Positions 41,436 to 52,058 are shown, counted from the first letter of the stretch. The stretch is DNA of 52,112 bases from Bacteroidales bacterium (GCA_017962375.1 JAGCVJ010000012.1:1-52112); one strand, 5' to 3'. Program-made: numbers and translations. The notes: a model not told the origin generated them from the letters alone.

Positions 41436-42941
41436 ATGTTCAGCAATTATATTGGTTTTGAGAAGGTTGACCAGTTCCTCAAGAAGTATTACGAGAGGTG
41501 GACTCATCCGGACAAGGCAGTAAAGAAACTTTACCAGGCCATTGTGGTGCTGGTACTTACCCTTTTCGTGTGGAATATGCCGTCTTCCTGGTTCGGGATG
41601 GAAGGTATAACCGTGGTTCAGCAGAGGCTTATCGCAATCTTTGTGTTCGCGATGCTGATGTGGGTGATGGAGGTTGTGCCGGCCTGGGCTACTTCCGTGG
41701 CAGTGATAGGACTGCTGCTGCTGTTTACGTCGGATTCGGGAATTGGGCCGATGTGCGATACCGAGAAGGTGGGGCAGCTGCTTAGCTACAAGGGAGTTAT
41801 GGCAACCTTCGCAGACCCTGTGATAATGCTGTTCATAGGAGGATTCATCTTGGCGATTGCAGCCACAAAGACCGGTCTGGACGCCCAGCTGGCAAAGGTG
41901 CTGCTGAAGCCTTTCGGAAGAAAGAGCGAGAACGTGCTGCTTGGATTCCTTCTGATTACAGGACTGTTCTCAATGTTTATCAGCAACACTGCCACCGCGG
42001 CAATGATGCTTACTTTCCTTACTCCTGTGTTCAAGCAGCTTCCGGCTAACGGAAAGGGCAGGATAGCAATGGCGCTGGCAATACCGGTAGCGGCCAATCT
42101 GGGAGGAATGGGAACACCGATCGGAACCCCTCCGAACACCATCGCGATGAAATACCTGAACGATCCGGAAGGGCTGAACCTGGGAATGGGATTCGGAGAG
42201 TGGATGATGTTCATGTTCCCGCTGGTAATTGTGCTGCTTTTCATCAGCTGGTTCATTATCAAGAAGATGTTCCCGTTCACGCAGAAGACAGTGGAGCTCA
42301 AGATAGAAGGCAATATGCACAAGGGATGGCACACAACGGTGGTTATTATCACTTTCTGCGTTACCGTGCTGCTGTGGCTCCTGGACTCAGTTACCGGAAT
42401 CAATACTTATACAGTGGCTCTGATTCCGTTTGTAGTGTTTGCCCTCACAGGAGTGATTCATCGCCGAGACCTGGAGGAGATCAACTGGTCAGTTATATGG
42501 ATGGTGGCCGGCGGCTTTGCCTTGGGTTACGGACTTAACGCTTCCGGACTGGCAAATCTGGCAGTAAAGAGCATTCCGTTCGGCAACTTCTCGCCGATGC
42601 TGATCCTGATAATCTCAGGCCTGATCTGCTACGCCCTTTCAAACTTCATATCCAACTCAGCTACAGCCGCTTTGCTGATGCCTATCTTGGCTGTTGTATG
42701 TACGGCAATGGGAGACAGCCTGAATGTGATCGGAGGCACTTCAACCGTGCTTATCGGCGTGGCCATTGCAGCATCCAGCGCAATGATTCTCCCGATTTCC
42801 ACCCCGCCTAACGCTCTGGCTTTCGCCACCAACCTTGTGCAGCAGAAAGACATGAGCAAGATAGGCCTGATTGTGGGCGTAATCAGCATGGGCCTGGGTT
42901 ACGGCCTGCTGTACCTGATGGGAACTTTCCACCTGATCTAG
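41436..42941 (+). CDS. DASS/SLC13-family sodium:dicarboxylate transporter
   Basis: Inner-membrane carrier of 501 residues with about a dozen hydrophobic segments. The two inverted-repeat signatures of the family are present: FISNTATAAMM with GTPIGTPPNTIAM, and SNFISNSATAALL with ISTPPNALAF. The SNT and TPPN motifs form the Na+ and carboxylate sites in VcINDY-like carriers, so succinate, fumarate, malate or a similar anion is expected. An N-terminal soluble segment of about 35 residues precedes helix 1. The cobalamin riboswitch directly upstream implies expression when cobalamin is scarce. The stop codon overlaps that of the convergent glutaminyl cyclase gene, with no terminator between. Confidence 0.9.
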   Translation: MFSNYIGFEKVDQFLKKYYERWTHPDKAVKKLYQAIVVLVLTLFVWNMPSSWFGMEGITVVQQRLIAIFVFAMLMWVMEVVPAWATSVAVIGLLLLFTSDSGIGPMCDTEKVGQLLSYKGVMATFADPVIMLFIGGFILAIAATKTGLDAQLAKVLLKPFGRKSENVLLGFLLITGLFSMFISNTATAAMMLTFLTPVFKQLPANGKGRIAMALAIPVAANLGGMGTPIGTPPNTIAMKYLNDPEGLNLGMGFGEWMMFMFPLVIVLLFISWFIIKKMFPFTQKTVELKIEGNMHKGWHTTVVIITFCVTVLLWLLDSVTGINTYTVALIPFVVFALTGVIHRRDLEEINWSVIWMVAGGFALGYGLNASGLANLAVKSIPFGNFSPMLILIISGLICYALSNFISNSATAALLMPILAVVCTAMGDSLNVIGGTSTVLIGVAIAASSAMILPISTPPNALAFATNLVQQKDMSKIGLIVGVISMGLGYGLLYLMGTFHLI

Positions 42942-43717
42942 TAGGTGATTTTGTAGAGGCGCGGCCAGTATTTGCCGGTAATGTAGATGCTGCCGTCAGA
43001 AGGATCACGGGCGATGCCATTGAGCACGTCCGTTTTCTTTGTCTTTAGATTGGCAGGCAGAATGTCTTTGCAGTCTATGTAGTCTGTGACAACTCCGGTT
43101 TCAGGATCTATTATCACGATATAGTCTGTGGTATAGACATTTGCCCAGATTTTGCCGTCAACCCATTCAAGCTCGTTGAGGTATTCCAGAGGCTTGCCGT
43201 CTTTGGTAACCCTGATCTTGGATGTGCAGTAGAAAGAAGACTTGTCCATGAAATACAGGAACGAGGTGCCGTCGCTCATTATCAGCCTGTTTCCGTCTGT
43301 AGTAATGCCCCATCCTTCGGTAGGGTAGGAAGGCCTGCCTATTTCCTTGAGCTTGTTCTCAGGATTCTTCAGGCTGAATACAAAGCAGACGTGCTCCATC
43401 CAGGTAAGGATGAAGAAACGGTCGTCCAGAACACAGCTTCCTTCAACAAAGTATTTTCTCTTGAACTTCCACTTCCTGAGCCACTTGCCGGTTTTAAGGT
43501 CGAGCTTGTTCAGGCAGCTTTCGCCGTACTGGCCGGTGGTTTCCCACAGGTGATTGTCGTAGAAGAAAAGCCCCTGGGTGTAGGATTTGGTGTCATGAGG
43601 ATACTCGGCGAGCACTTTCACCTTGTGTGAGCGGGCCTTCACCACATTGTCCTGAGACATTGCGGCGGCAGGCAGAAACAGCGCCAGAGCCAGTATTGCA
43701 AGGAATCTTCTGTTCAT
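42938..43717 (-). CDS. Glutaminyl-peptide cyclotransferase (beta-propeller type)
   Basis: Exported 259-residue protein with a signal peptide ending near residue 21 (AAAMSQ). The family pattern is clear: SYTQGLFFYDNHLWETTGQY, GWGITTDGNRLIMSDG, LNELEWVDGKIWANVYTTD and LNGIARDPSDGSIYITGKYW. These belong to the plant/bacterial-type glutamine cyclotransferase, which forms N-terminal pyroglutamate. In Bacteroidetes such cyclases act on exported proteins exposing N-terminal Gln after signal cleavage. It is four bases downstream of pyrG on the same strand and probably shares its transcript. Confidence 0.92.
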   Translation of the reverse strand: MNRRFLAILALALFLPAAAMSQDNVVKARSHKVKVLAEYPHDTKSYTQGLFFYDNHLWETTGQYGESCLNKLDLKTGKWLRKWKFKRKYFVEGSCVLDDRFFILTWMEHVCFVFSLKNPENKLKEIGRPSYPTEGWGITTDGNRLIMSDGTSFLYFMDKSSFYCTSKIRVTKDGKPLEYLNELEWVDGKIWANVYTTDYIVIIDPETGVVTDYIDCKDILPANLKTKKTDVLNGIARDPSDGSIYITGKYWPRLYKITY

Positions 43718-43721
43718 GGCA

Positions 43722-45383
<1,662 letters not shown>

Positions 45384-45416
45384 ATTAAAAAAACTGACAA
45401 ATACCGAATAAAAACT

Positions 45417-45424
45417 TATATTTG
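45417..45424 (+). promoter_or_regulatory. Promoter -7 element of the TPP riboswitch transcript
   Basis: TATATTTG, just upstream of the riboswitch. The -33 position reads ACTG with a 20-base spacer, a partial match. Confidence 0.5.
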
Positions 45425-45429
45425 CATCC

Positions 45430-45505
45430 GCTTAGGGGTGCCGTTTGGCTGAGATCATACCCTTGAACCTGATGCGGGCAATGCCGCCGTAGGGAAAGTG
45501 AGGCT
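45430..45505 (+). promoter_or_regulatory. TPP (thiamine pyrophosphate) riboswitch
   Basis: The THI-box motifs appear in order: AGGGGTGCC, GGCTGAGATCATACCC, TTGAACCTGATGCGGGCAAT, GCCGTAGGGAAAGTGAGG. It precedes a TonB-dependent receptor and PnuT, so high TPP should lower their expression. Confidence 0.95.
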
Positions 45506-45539
45506 TCGTCATTCCTGGGCTTTAGTTTTATGTCTGGTT

Positions 45540-47771
45540 ATGAAGAAGTTTTTTTTATATGCAGTTTTGTCTGCAATCTGCTTATGCTCAGCGATGAGTG
45601 CAGCCTCTCAGGATTCTTTGAGCCAGAGGCGTCTTGACAGTATAATTGTATCCACATCCAGGGCTGGAGTGAACACTCCTGTGGCAAACACCACAATTGG
45701 AAAGGATGTGATGGAAAGGGTGCCTTCCACATATTCCCTGCCTATGATGCTGAACATGCTGCCTTCCGTGGTTTCCACGACAGAGGGTGGCTTGGCTCTT
45801 GGATACAGCAACATGAGGGTCAGGGGAAGCGACGCTTCCAGAACCAACATCACTCTCAACGGCATAGCTATCAACGATGGCGAAAGCCAGGAGGTTATCT
45901 GGGCAAACATCCCGTCTCTGCCTAATTTCCTGCAAAGTGTCCAGCTCCAGAGAGGAGCCGGAACCAGCGCAAACGGTCCGGGAGCGTTCGGGGCATCGCT
46001 GAACATGCAGACAAAGACTCCTTCATTCGAGCCTTACGCCAACGTGGATTTCTCGGCCGGAAGCTACAAGACTTTTATGGAAAGCATAGCCCTTGGAACG
46101 GGTTCTATGAAGAGTGTAGGCAACGGATACTTCAGCGCGGACCTGGCTTATAACCACGCCCTGACCAGGGGATACATAAGAAACGCCAAGGCAAACCTCA
46201 ACTCACTTATGGTGTCAACTTCCTGGAGAAATGAGCGCAGCAGCGTCAAATTCATATATATGCTTGGTTCCCAGCATACGGGAATTACCTGGGAGGGGTG
46301 CCCGATAGACATCTATTACACCAACCGCAAATACAATGTGGCGGGAGAGTACTATGACGATGAGGGTAACGTCCATTACTATGACAACGAGACCGACAAT
46401 TACCGCCAGCACCACTTCCAGCTTCATTATGTGCATCAGTTCTCCCCGAAGCTGAGCCTGAGCTCAACTCTCCATTTCACAAAGGGAGACGGTTACTACG
46501 AGAACTACAAGTATGATGTGAAGTTCTCCAAATACGGCCTTGACCCTCAGGTTATTGACGGAAAAACTTACAAAAAGACGGACGTCATTATCCGCCAGAG
46601 CATGGACAACAGCTACGTTGCAGGTGTCCTTAACCTCAAGTACAGGACCGGAAAGCTTGACTTTGCTTCCGGAATCAACTACTCGTTCTATGACGGAGAC
46701 CACTTCGGCAACATTCTCTGGAGCAAGTACAACCAGAACCTGGACTTGTCAAAACCGTGGTACACGAACAACGGCAAGAAGGCCGATGCCAGCGTCTTTG
46801 CCAAGGCGGAATTTGCCATTGCCAGGAACCTTACGGGGTTCATAGACCTCCAGTACCGCTTCATAAACTTCAGGCTCAGCGGAATGGACAAGGATTTCGT
46901 CAGCCTTGCCAACAAAAAGGAATACAATTTCTTCAATCCGAAGGCAGGTCTGAACTACAAATTCGGGAAATATTCACGGCTCTATGGCTCTGTGTCTGTA
47001 GCTCACAGGGAACCTAGCCGCAGCGATATAAAAGAGTCCATCAAGGCCGGCAAGCAGGATCTTCTCAAGAGCGAGCGTATGCTGGACTTTGAATTTGGCT
47101 GGCAGGTGAAAACCAACAGGATTGAGACAGGAATCAATTTCTACTCAATGGAATACAGAAACCAGCTGGTTTCCACGGGAAGGCTCACCGAGACCGGTTA
47201 TGTTATCCAGGAGAACATTCCTGACAGTTACCGCAGGGGAGTGGAAGTTTCTCTTGCCTATAAGCCGGTCAGGTTTATTACGGTTTTCGGCACAGGAACA
47301 TTCTCCAGGAACAAGCTGAAGAACTATACGCTTTTTGTTGATGCCTACGACAATTCTTCCGACTGGAACCCGGTTCCGCAGAAAGAGGTTTTCCTCAAGA
47401 AATCCAACCTTACGCTTTCTCCTGAACTCATTGCTTCCGGCGGATTCACGGCAAAGCCTGAGGCAAACACGGACATCACAATCACCGGCAAATATGTGGG
47501 CAAACAGTATATGGACAACTCCAGTCTGGAGGTTGCAAAGGTGCCTTCCTATTTCACGATGAGCCTGGATGCTGCCAAGACATTTGTCTTCAGGAACAAC
47601 AGCAAACTGCGCATTTCTTTTTGCGTAGATAATCTTCTGAACCGCAAGTACTACTCATACGGCTGGATTTACCGTGCCGTGTTTGATGACGGCTCGGATG
47701 ACTATATTGAAAAGGGTGTTTACGCTCAGGCTACCATCCACTTCATCGGCAAGATCCAATTCACTTTCTAA
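45540..47771 (+). CDS. TonB-dependent thiamine-type receptor
   Basis: Outer-membrane receptor of 743 residues, started at ATG 45540. An upstream in-frame ATG (45498) overlaps the riboswitch end. The signal peptide ends near residue 24 (SAASQ). The plug domain includes NMRVRGSDASRTNITLNG and SVQLQRGAGTSANGPGAFG; the barrel ends in IGKIQFTF with a terminal Phe, the BAM-type signal. Its place behind a TPP riboswitch and before a PnuC-family transporter fits the Bacteroidetes outer-membrane thiamine receptor; that assignment is by context, since the barrel itself does not show the substrate. Confidence 0.87.
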   Translation: MKKFFLYAVLSAICLCSAMSAASQDSLSQRRLDSIIVSTSRAGVNTPVANTTIGKDVMERVPSTYSLPMMLNMLPSVVSTTEGGLALGYSNMRVRGSDASRTNITLNGIAINDGESQEVIWANIPSLPNFLQSVQLQRGAGTSANGPGAFGASLNMQTKTPSFEPYANVDFSAGSYKTFMESIALGTGSMKSVGNGYFSADLAYNHALTRGYIRNAKANLNSLMVSTSWRNERSSVKFIYMLGSQHTGITWEGCPIDIYYTNRKYNVAGEYYDDEGNVHYYDNETDNYRQHHFQLHYVHQFSPKLSLSSTLHFTKGDGYYENYKYDVKFSKYGLDPQVIDGKTYKKTDVIIRQSMDNSYVAGVLNLKYRTGKLDFASGINYSFYDGDHFGNILWSKYNQNLDLSKPWYTNNGKKADASVFAKAEFAIARNLTGFIDLQYRFINFRLSGMDKDFVSLANKKEYNFFNPKAGLNYKFGKYSRLYGSVSVAHREPSRSDIKESIKAGKQDLLKSERMLDFEFGWQVKTNRIETGINFYSMEYRNQLVSTGRLTETGYVIQENIPDSYRRGVEVSLAYKPVRFITVFGTGTFSRNKLKNYTLFVDAYDNSSDWNPVPQKEVFLKKSNLTLSPELIASGGFTAKPEANTDITITGKYVGKQYMDNSSLEVAKVPSYFTMSLDAAKTFVFRNNSKLRISFCVDNLLNRKYYSYGWIYRAVFDDGSDDYIEKGVYAQATIHFIGKIQFTF

Positions 47772-47776
47772 AACTT

Positions 47777-47784
47777 TATCTTTG
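47777..47784 (+). promoter_or_regulatory. Internal promoter -7 element of pnuT
   Basis: TATCTTTG, five bases before the pnuT ATG. This would let pnuT be transcribed as a leaderless RNA, outside riboswitch control, in addition to read-through from the receptor gene. Confidence 0.45.
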
Positions 47785-47789
47785 CAGTT

Positions 47790-48407
47790 ATGGAACAGGT
47801 GATTCAGTTTGCTCAGCAGAATTGGGACGATATCTTTGCTCTGGTTACGGGTGTGCTTTTCCTGATATTCGAGGTTAAGCAGAAGAACTTGATGTGGATA
47901 ATCTGCATCTTCTCCTCTTCCGTTACCGCGTATGTTTTCTTTACGGAAAAACTGTATGCTCAAATGGCTCTGAACCTGTACTATCTTCTCACGGCATTTT
48001 GGGGTATATGGTCCTGGGCAAGGGACTCTCGCAAACTTAAGGCGTCAGTATCATCATCTGACAAATCGGCTCCGACAGTGCACTTGACAAGACTTACCAA
48101 TAAGGTCGTGCTGATTAGTGTCATAAGCTTTATTGTGGTTGCTCCTGTTGTCTGGAGAATTCTTGTCTGGCTTGATGACGCCAATCCGATAATGGATGCC
48201 ATTGTATTTACAATCAGCATAATAGCGACAATCTGGCTGGTGAAATCCTATCTGCAGCAATGGCTTGCGTGGATGGTGGGAGATATTGTCCTGACTGCAA
48301 TGTGCATAGTTCAGGGAATGCCGGTAATGGCCGCCCTTTACATCTTCTACACCCTTAGTGCCATCTACGGCTACTTCCACTGGAAGAAGAGGGGAGTGTA
48401 TGTTTAA
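47790..48407 (+). CDS. pnuT: PnuC-family vitamin transporter, likely thiamine (PnuT)
   Basis: Inner-membrane protein of 205 residues with seven predicted helices and the Trp/Tyr-rich pattern of the PnuC family (FWGIWSWARDSRK, IWLVKSYLQQWLAW, YTLSAIYGYFHWKK). PnuC homologues take up NMN or nicotinamide riboside, PnuT takes up thiamine and PnuX riboflavin. The TPP riboswitch at the head of the cluster points to thiamine. A thiamine pyrophosphokinase gene, often next to these two genes in relatives, is not present here. The transporter works by facilitated diffusion, so trapping by phosphorylation must occur elsewhere. Confidence 0.88.
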   Translation: MEQVIQFAQQNWDDIFALVTGVLFLIFEVKQKNLMWIICIFSSSVTAYVFFTEKLYAQMALNLYYLLTAFWGIWSWARDSRKLKASVSSSDKSAPTVHLTRLTNKVVLISVISFIVVAPVVWRILVWLDDANPIMDAIVFTISIIATIWLVKSYLQQWLAWMVGDIVLTAMCIVQGMPVMAALYIFYTLSAIYGYFHWKKRGVYV

Positions 48408-48482
48408 TCAAGTTGCATTAAAATATCAATAATAATTTACTAAAAAGGTTGTAGCGTTATAACTATTTTCAAAGATTTTTTA

Positions 48483-48490
48483 TATTTTTG
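48483..48490 (+). promoter_or_regulatory. Promoter -7 element of the Fic gene
   Basis: TATTTTTG, 28 bases before ATG 48519. No exact -33 TTTG at the usual distance. Confidence 0.4.
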
Positions 48491-48518
48491 CATCATTGAT
48501 TGATACATTTACATTCGT

Positions 48519-49586
48519 ATGAAATATCTTAATGTCAAGAATGCGCTGGCTGCGTGGCAAGATTTGCAACCATTGTCAGAGAAGGACAGAGGCAGACTTA
48601 GCCGTCGCTTTACTGTGGATTTCAACTACAACAGCAACCATATTGAAGGTAACACACTGACTTATGGGCAGACGGAAATCCTCCTGTTGTTTGGTAAGGT
48701 GATAGGTGAAGCCGATGTGCGTGATGTTCAGGAGATGACAGCGAGTAATGTAGGACTGAAGATGATGAGGGAAGAGGCTGCGGTGAAGGAAGTGCCACTG
48801 ACGCAGAACTTTATACGGACATTGCATAAAACTTTACTCAAAGAAGACTATACCGTCCATCGGGAACTTCCAGGAGGCGTACAGACAAGTTATGTTATCC
48901 ATGCAGGACAGTATAAGACCCGCCCTAACAGCGTCATCACTCGCTATGGTGACAGGTTTGAATATGCCTCACCAGAAGAAACTCCCGGTTTGATGGCCGA
49001 TTTAGTGGATTGGTATAACAAGGCCGAGCAGGAAGGAAAGCTTTCACCGGTGGAATTAGCGGCTCTGTTTCACTACCGTTATATTCGCATCCACCCTTTT
49101 GAAGACGGCAATGGACGCATTGCCCGCCTAATGGTGAATTTCATTCTTTCACGCCATGATTATCCCATGATTGTGGTTCGCAGCCGTAAAAAGAGCGAGT
49201 ATCTAGAGGCTCTCCATCAGACTGATATTGAGGTGGGGCCAGTGCCTAGCGATGGTGCTAATGCGGATATCAAGGATATCAAGCCATTCTTGAAGTATTT
49301 TAATGAAATTGTGGCTAAAGAGATATATAATGATGTGCTCTTTGTGAGTGAAAAGGATGAAAATGTATGGTGGTATGATGGTGAACGAATAGCTTTCCGC
49401 ACTCCTAATTATACAAAGATACTGAATGCCATGCGCACAGAACCTGCACTGACTTTAGCTGATATGAAAGAACTAACTGGAATCAGTGTCGCTGCCATTC
49501 AGAAGCTGCTTGACCAACTGATTCAGAAAAAGTTCGTTGAGCGTGGAGAGAAGAATGGTAGCTGGAGGGTGTTTTTGACGCAGTGA
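48519..49586 (+). CDS. Fic-family AMPylase, self-inhibited (class II)
   Basis: A 355-residue Fic protein. The active motif HPFEDGNGRIAR is at 192-203, with catalytic His192. An N-terminal inhibitory motif of the (S/T)xxxE(G/N) form is present as SNHIEG (Ser39, Glu43), which makes it a class II Fic whose inhibitory helix is in the same chain. The flap region includes VIHAGQYKTRPNSV. The C-terminus (about 290-355) is a winged-helix-like module (LADMKELTGISVAAIQKLL). Such proteins modify target hydroxyls, usually with AMP; the target here is unknown. It marks the start of the right-hand accessory region. Confidence 0.92.
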   Translation: MKYLNVKNALAAWQDLQPLSEKDRGRLSRRFTVDFNYNSNHIEGNTLTYGQTEILLLFGKVIGEADVRDVQEMTASNVGLKMMREEAAVKEVPLTQNFIRTLHKTLLKEDYTVHRELPGGVQTSYVIHAGQYKTRPNSVITRYGDRFEYASPEETPGLMADLVDWYNKAEQEGKLSPVELAALFHYRYIRIHPFEDGNGRIARLMVNFILSRHDYPMIVVRSRKKSEYLEALHQTDIEVGPVPSDGANADIKDIKPFLKYFNEIVAKEIYNDVLFVSEKDENVWWYDGERIAFRTPNYTKILNAMRTEPALTLADMKELTGISVAAIQKLLDQLIQKKFVERGEKNGSWRVFLTQ

Positions 49587-49652
49587 CATCCCAGGTTGAT
49601 ACTATATTGAATGGTGAGTGTTATTTATGATTTCAATCAATGAGGATTTATA

Positions 49653-49808
49653 ATGGAAGAAAGAACTGTTTATCAAAATGGTGTGACGCCAATTTATATA
49701 GAGAATAATGAAGGTCAAATCTATGTAGGTAATGTCTATGTGGAGGAGGCTTCAACTGCTTTTAGTAAAGGTTCTTATGAACTGAAGGAGTCATTTAATT
49801 ATTGGTAA
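49653..49808 (+). pseudogene. 51-codon open frame, probable 5' remnant of a larger gene
   Basis: ATG 49653 opens a frame of 51 residues (MEERTVYQNGVTPIY start, KGSYELKESFNYW end). Its last ten bases overlap the tail of the cut methyltransferase on the other strand. The short sequence before the stop resembles the leading segment of larger Bacteroidetes proteins, such as STAND-type NTPases, but that is from memory of pattern, not a match. It is most likely a gene start left at a deletion junction. Confidence 0.35.
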
Positions 49809-50329
49809 TGAACATCATAACCACAATAATCTTCAAATGTCTTACGTATAACTTTCCATGTTCGCCCATGATCGTGCTTAAACAAACCTTGAACATTCTC
49901 GAATATGAATACTTTCGGCTGGCACTCTTTTACCACACGAGCGAATTCACGAAACAACGTACCTCGTGTATCTTCAAAGCAACGTTGTTCTCCGACGATT
50001 GAGAAAGCCTGACATGGTGCTCCGCCAACAAACAAATCGACCTTGCCATTATATGGACTAGCATCAAATTCATGAATATCTGTATGCCAACGGTCATCAC
50101 TTATATTATAGTTTGCAGAATATACAATTTTACAATTCTTGTTTATGTCTCCAGCAAAAACAATCTCGGTTTTGAGACCAAGTCGTTTTAATGCATATTC
50201 AATAGCGCCAATGCCGCTAAAAGATGTGGCAAGACGTATAGTCCTCTCGGGATGACTAAATTCTCTATCAACCCAAGATAGGCCATCCCAATCAATATTC
50301 TCTTTACTATTTTGTAATGCGTCTGCCAT
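49799..50329 (-). pseudogene. DNA C5-cytosine methyltransferase, truncated
   Basis: The N-terminal half of an m5C methyltransferase: motif I SFSGIGAIEYAL (36-47), motif IV GGAPCQAFS with the catalytic Cys106, and motif VI FIFENVQGL (141-149). The frame ends after 176 residues at YDVHYQ, whereas such enzymes need a further 150-250 residues carrying motifs VIII-X and the target recognition domain. These are not found in any frame downstream on the minus strand. The methyltransferase is therefore inactive. The break abuts the end of the 51-codon fragment on the plus strand, which marks a deletion or insertion joint. Confidence 0.85.
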
Positions 50330-50331
50330 AC

Positions 50332-50610
50332 TTATGCTACATTTATTCCTAGAGCCTTTTGAAGCTCTTCAAGTCCTATGGAGTAAATATCGACTCCTTC
50401 TTTCTTGCAAATATCAAAACTTTCATCCATGAGTCGATTATATACAGCACATTCGTCAAGCGTAAATGTGTTAATACCACCTTCACATGAAACGTAATCC
50501 TAAAACATGTCGTCGGGATGGAAATTGACCTTCCTCTCAGACACTATGTGATGGAAAAATGTCTCAACATCCTTCACCGTCTTGATATGTGATTCGTTCG
50601 TATAAGTCAT
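50332..50610 (-). pseudogene. Small gene with in-frame stop, restriction-modification neighbour
   Basis: ATG at the complement of 50608-50610 opens a 92-codon reading frame (MTYTNESHIKTVKDVETFFH start, LEELQKALGINVA end) that is interrupted after 36 codons by a single TAG (complement of 50500-50502). The sequence is coherent on both sides of the stop, so it was one gene until recently. It ends two bases before the methyltransferase start. The family is not recognised; its position between an XRE remnant and a methyltransferase suggests part of the same locus. Suppression of the stop is possible but unproven. Confidence 0.6.
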
Positions 50611-50612
50611 AA

Positions 50613-50711
50613 TCAATCTTCTGTCAAAAGTTCACGTTTTTCAACTTCAAGCAATTCTGCTATTCTGCTTAGAGTCTTTAAATCAGGTTGAGTCTTTTGA
50701 GAGCACCATGT
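50613..50711 (-). pseudogene. C-terminal remnant of an XRE-type helix-turn-helix regulator
   Basis: About 32 residues before a TGA read QPDLKTLSRIAELLEVEKREL, the usual end of an XRE domain (compare NPTLETLLKIAKAL..). The frame is closed by a TAA upstream, so the DNA-binding helix pair is missing. It fits a controller gene of a restriction-modification system that has decayed. Confidence 0.55.
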
Positions 50712-50714
50712 TTA

Positions 50715-51060
50715 ATATTTTAAATTGCGAGAAAAAATAATAATTAATTTTCTTTTTCGAATCACCAAGCCTTAATATAATTAATAAATAATGTGATTTT
50801 TTTGTGATTATTAACTAAACTTCCATTCACAGATGCCATTTTCATGTATTAAACTAAACCGCAATAAGAAAAAAGACGATATTGTTTTCTATGATATTAT
50901 TTCGTTGCACTCATGGCAAAGTCTGCCAATTTGACATTATACAATAATTGCAGTAGTCTATCATTGCCCTCCTCTTATGATTGTAATGTTTGGCGTCGTT
51001 TTTGCTTCAATTTAAATTGGAGTAATGTAGATCCCAATAAAGATATTTGAAAAATAAAAT
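50715..51060. other. AT-rich gap without a gene
   Basis: Several runs of A/T, including TTAATATAATTAATAAATAA near 50772, and no protein-like frame on either strand. It presumably holds the promoter of the metallo-beta-lactamase-fold gene, but no TAnnTTTG element stands out close to its start. Confidence 0.4.
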
Positions 51061-52044
51061 ATGCAATACGAGCTTACAATAATTGACGTTAAGGATGCTG
51101 ACGCCATAGTAATCAACTACCATGATGGTAATCGTTGGTGGACTGCGGTGGTTGATGCAGGAAATATTGGTGATGCAGATAAGGTGAAACTCTATGTTAA
51201 ACATAAGGAGGGTAATAAATTCATCATTGATCACGCTTTCTGTACCCATCCGGATAAGGATCATAAAGGTGGATTCTTCGATTTGCTGACCGATTCACAG
51301 GTGGAAATATCTAATTTCTATATCCGTAGGCCTGATACGCTTATGCGGAATGATTTTAGAAGGTTACAGTATAATGTTGGTGAATTAGAAAGAGCTTCTA
51401 AGGTTGTTTATAATCACCCTACTGATTCGACTCGAAATTTGATAGATGAGGCAATAAGGTACTCTCATTTAGTTGAACCCACTTTAGGGCTAGATGTAGT
51501 GGGTATGCCTTTGATGGTAATTGGACCAAGATTGAAATTCTTCCAAGATGCATGCTATCAAATGGCTATAAGCTTTGCCGAGTTAGTGGACGAGGCAGAT
51601 GCAGAAAACTATGCAGAAGATGAATTGCCTACAGAGGAAGAAGCCAAGAGTGTGATGGATGAATTAAAGGAGGAATCGCCTACTAATAAGTCAAGTTTGA
51701 TTTTACTGTTTCACCCTAATGGCCGAAACTTTTTGTTGGCTGGTGATGCGTGTAGTGCAACATTGAAGGATGCTGTTGAAGATTATCCTCAAAATATTCC
51801 TGGTAGTGTATTAAAAGTACCTCACCATGGAAGCAAGCATAATTTGACCACAGAAGTAATTAATATGCTAAAACCATCAAGTGCTGTTATTAGTGCCAAG
51901 GGTAGCAAAAAGCACCCAAATCGGGCCGTTGTGCATTTCCTTAGTAAACACTGTAATGTATATTCCACCTCAAAAAGTGGTTCATTAACTTATCAAAGTG
52001 CACCAGTGACACGTCCTGCAATAGCATTAAGAAACAAACAATAA
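51061..52044 (+). CDS. Metallo-beta-lactamase-fold protein, ComEC-type
   Basis: Soluble 327-residue MBL-fold protein. The metal motif THPDKDHKGG gives the HxDxDH pattern (His63, Asp65, Asp67, His68). Other ligands are likely Asp in LLAGDACSATL near residue 238 and the histidines of VPHHGSKHN near 257. The layout matches the stand-alone MBL domains related to the ComEC C-terminus, many of which are nucleases or phosphodiesterases. No signal peptide or helix anchor. An acidic insert (DEADAENYAEDELPTEEEA) interrupts the fold near residues 177-195. A second gene starts 14 bases after its stop, so the two probably form a unit, next to a decayed restriction locus, which is typical of defence islands. 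Confidence 0.82.
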   Translation: MQYELTIIDVKDADAIVINYHDGNRWWTAVVDAGNIGDADKVKLYVKHKEGNKFIIDHAFCTHPDKDHKGGFFDLLTDSQVEISNFYIRRPDTLMRNDFRRLQYNVGELERASKVVYNHPTDSTRNLIDEAIRYSHLVEPTLGLDVVGMPLMVIGPRLKFFQDACYQMAISFAELVDEADAENYAEDELPTEEEAKSVMDELKEESPTNKSSLILLFHPNGRNFLLAGDACSATLKDAVEDYPQNIPGSVLKVPHHGSKHNLTTEVINMLKPSSAVISAKGSKKHPNRAVVHFLSKHCNVYSTSKSGSLTYQSAPVTRPAIALRNKQ

Positions 52045-52058
52045 TAGATTCAAAGATT

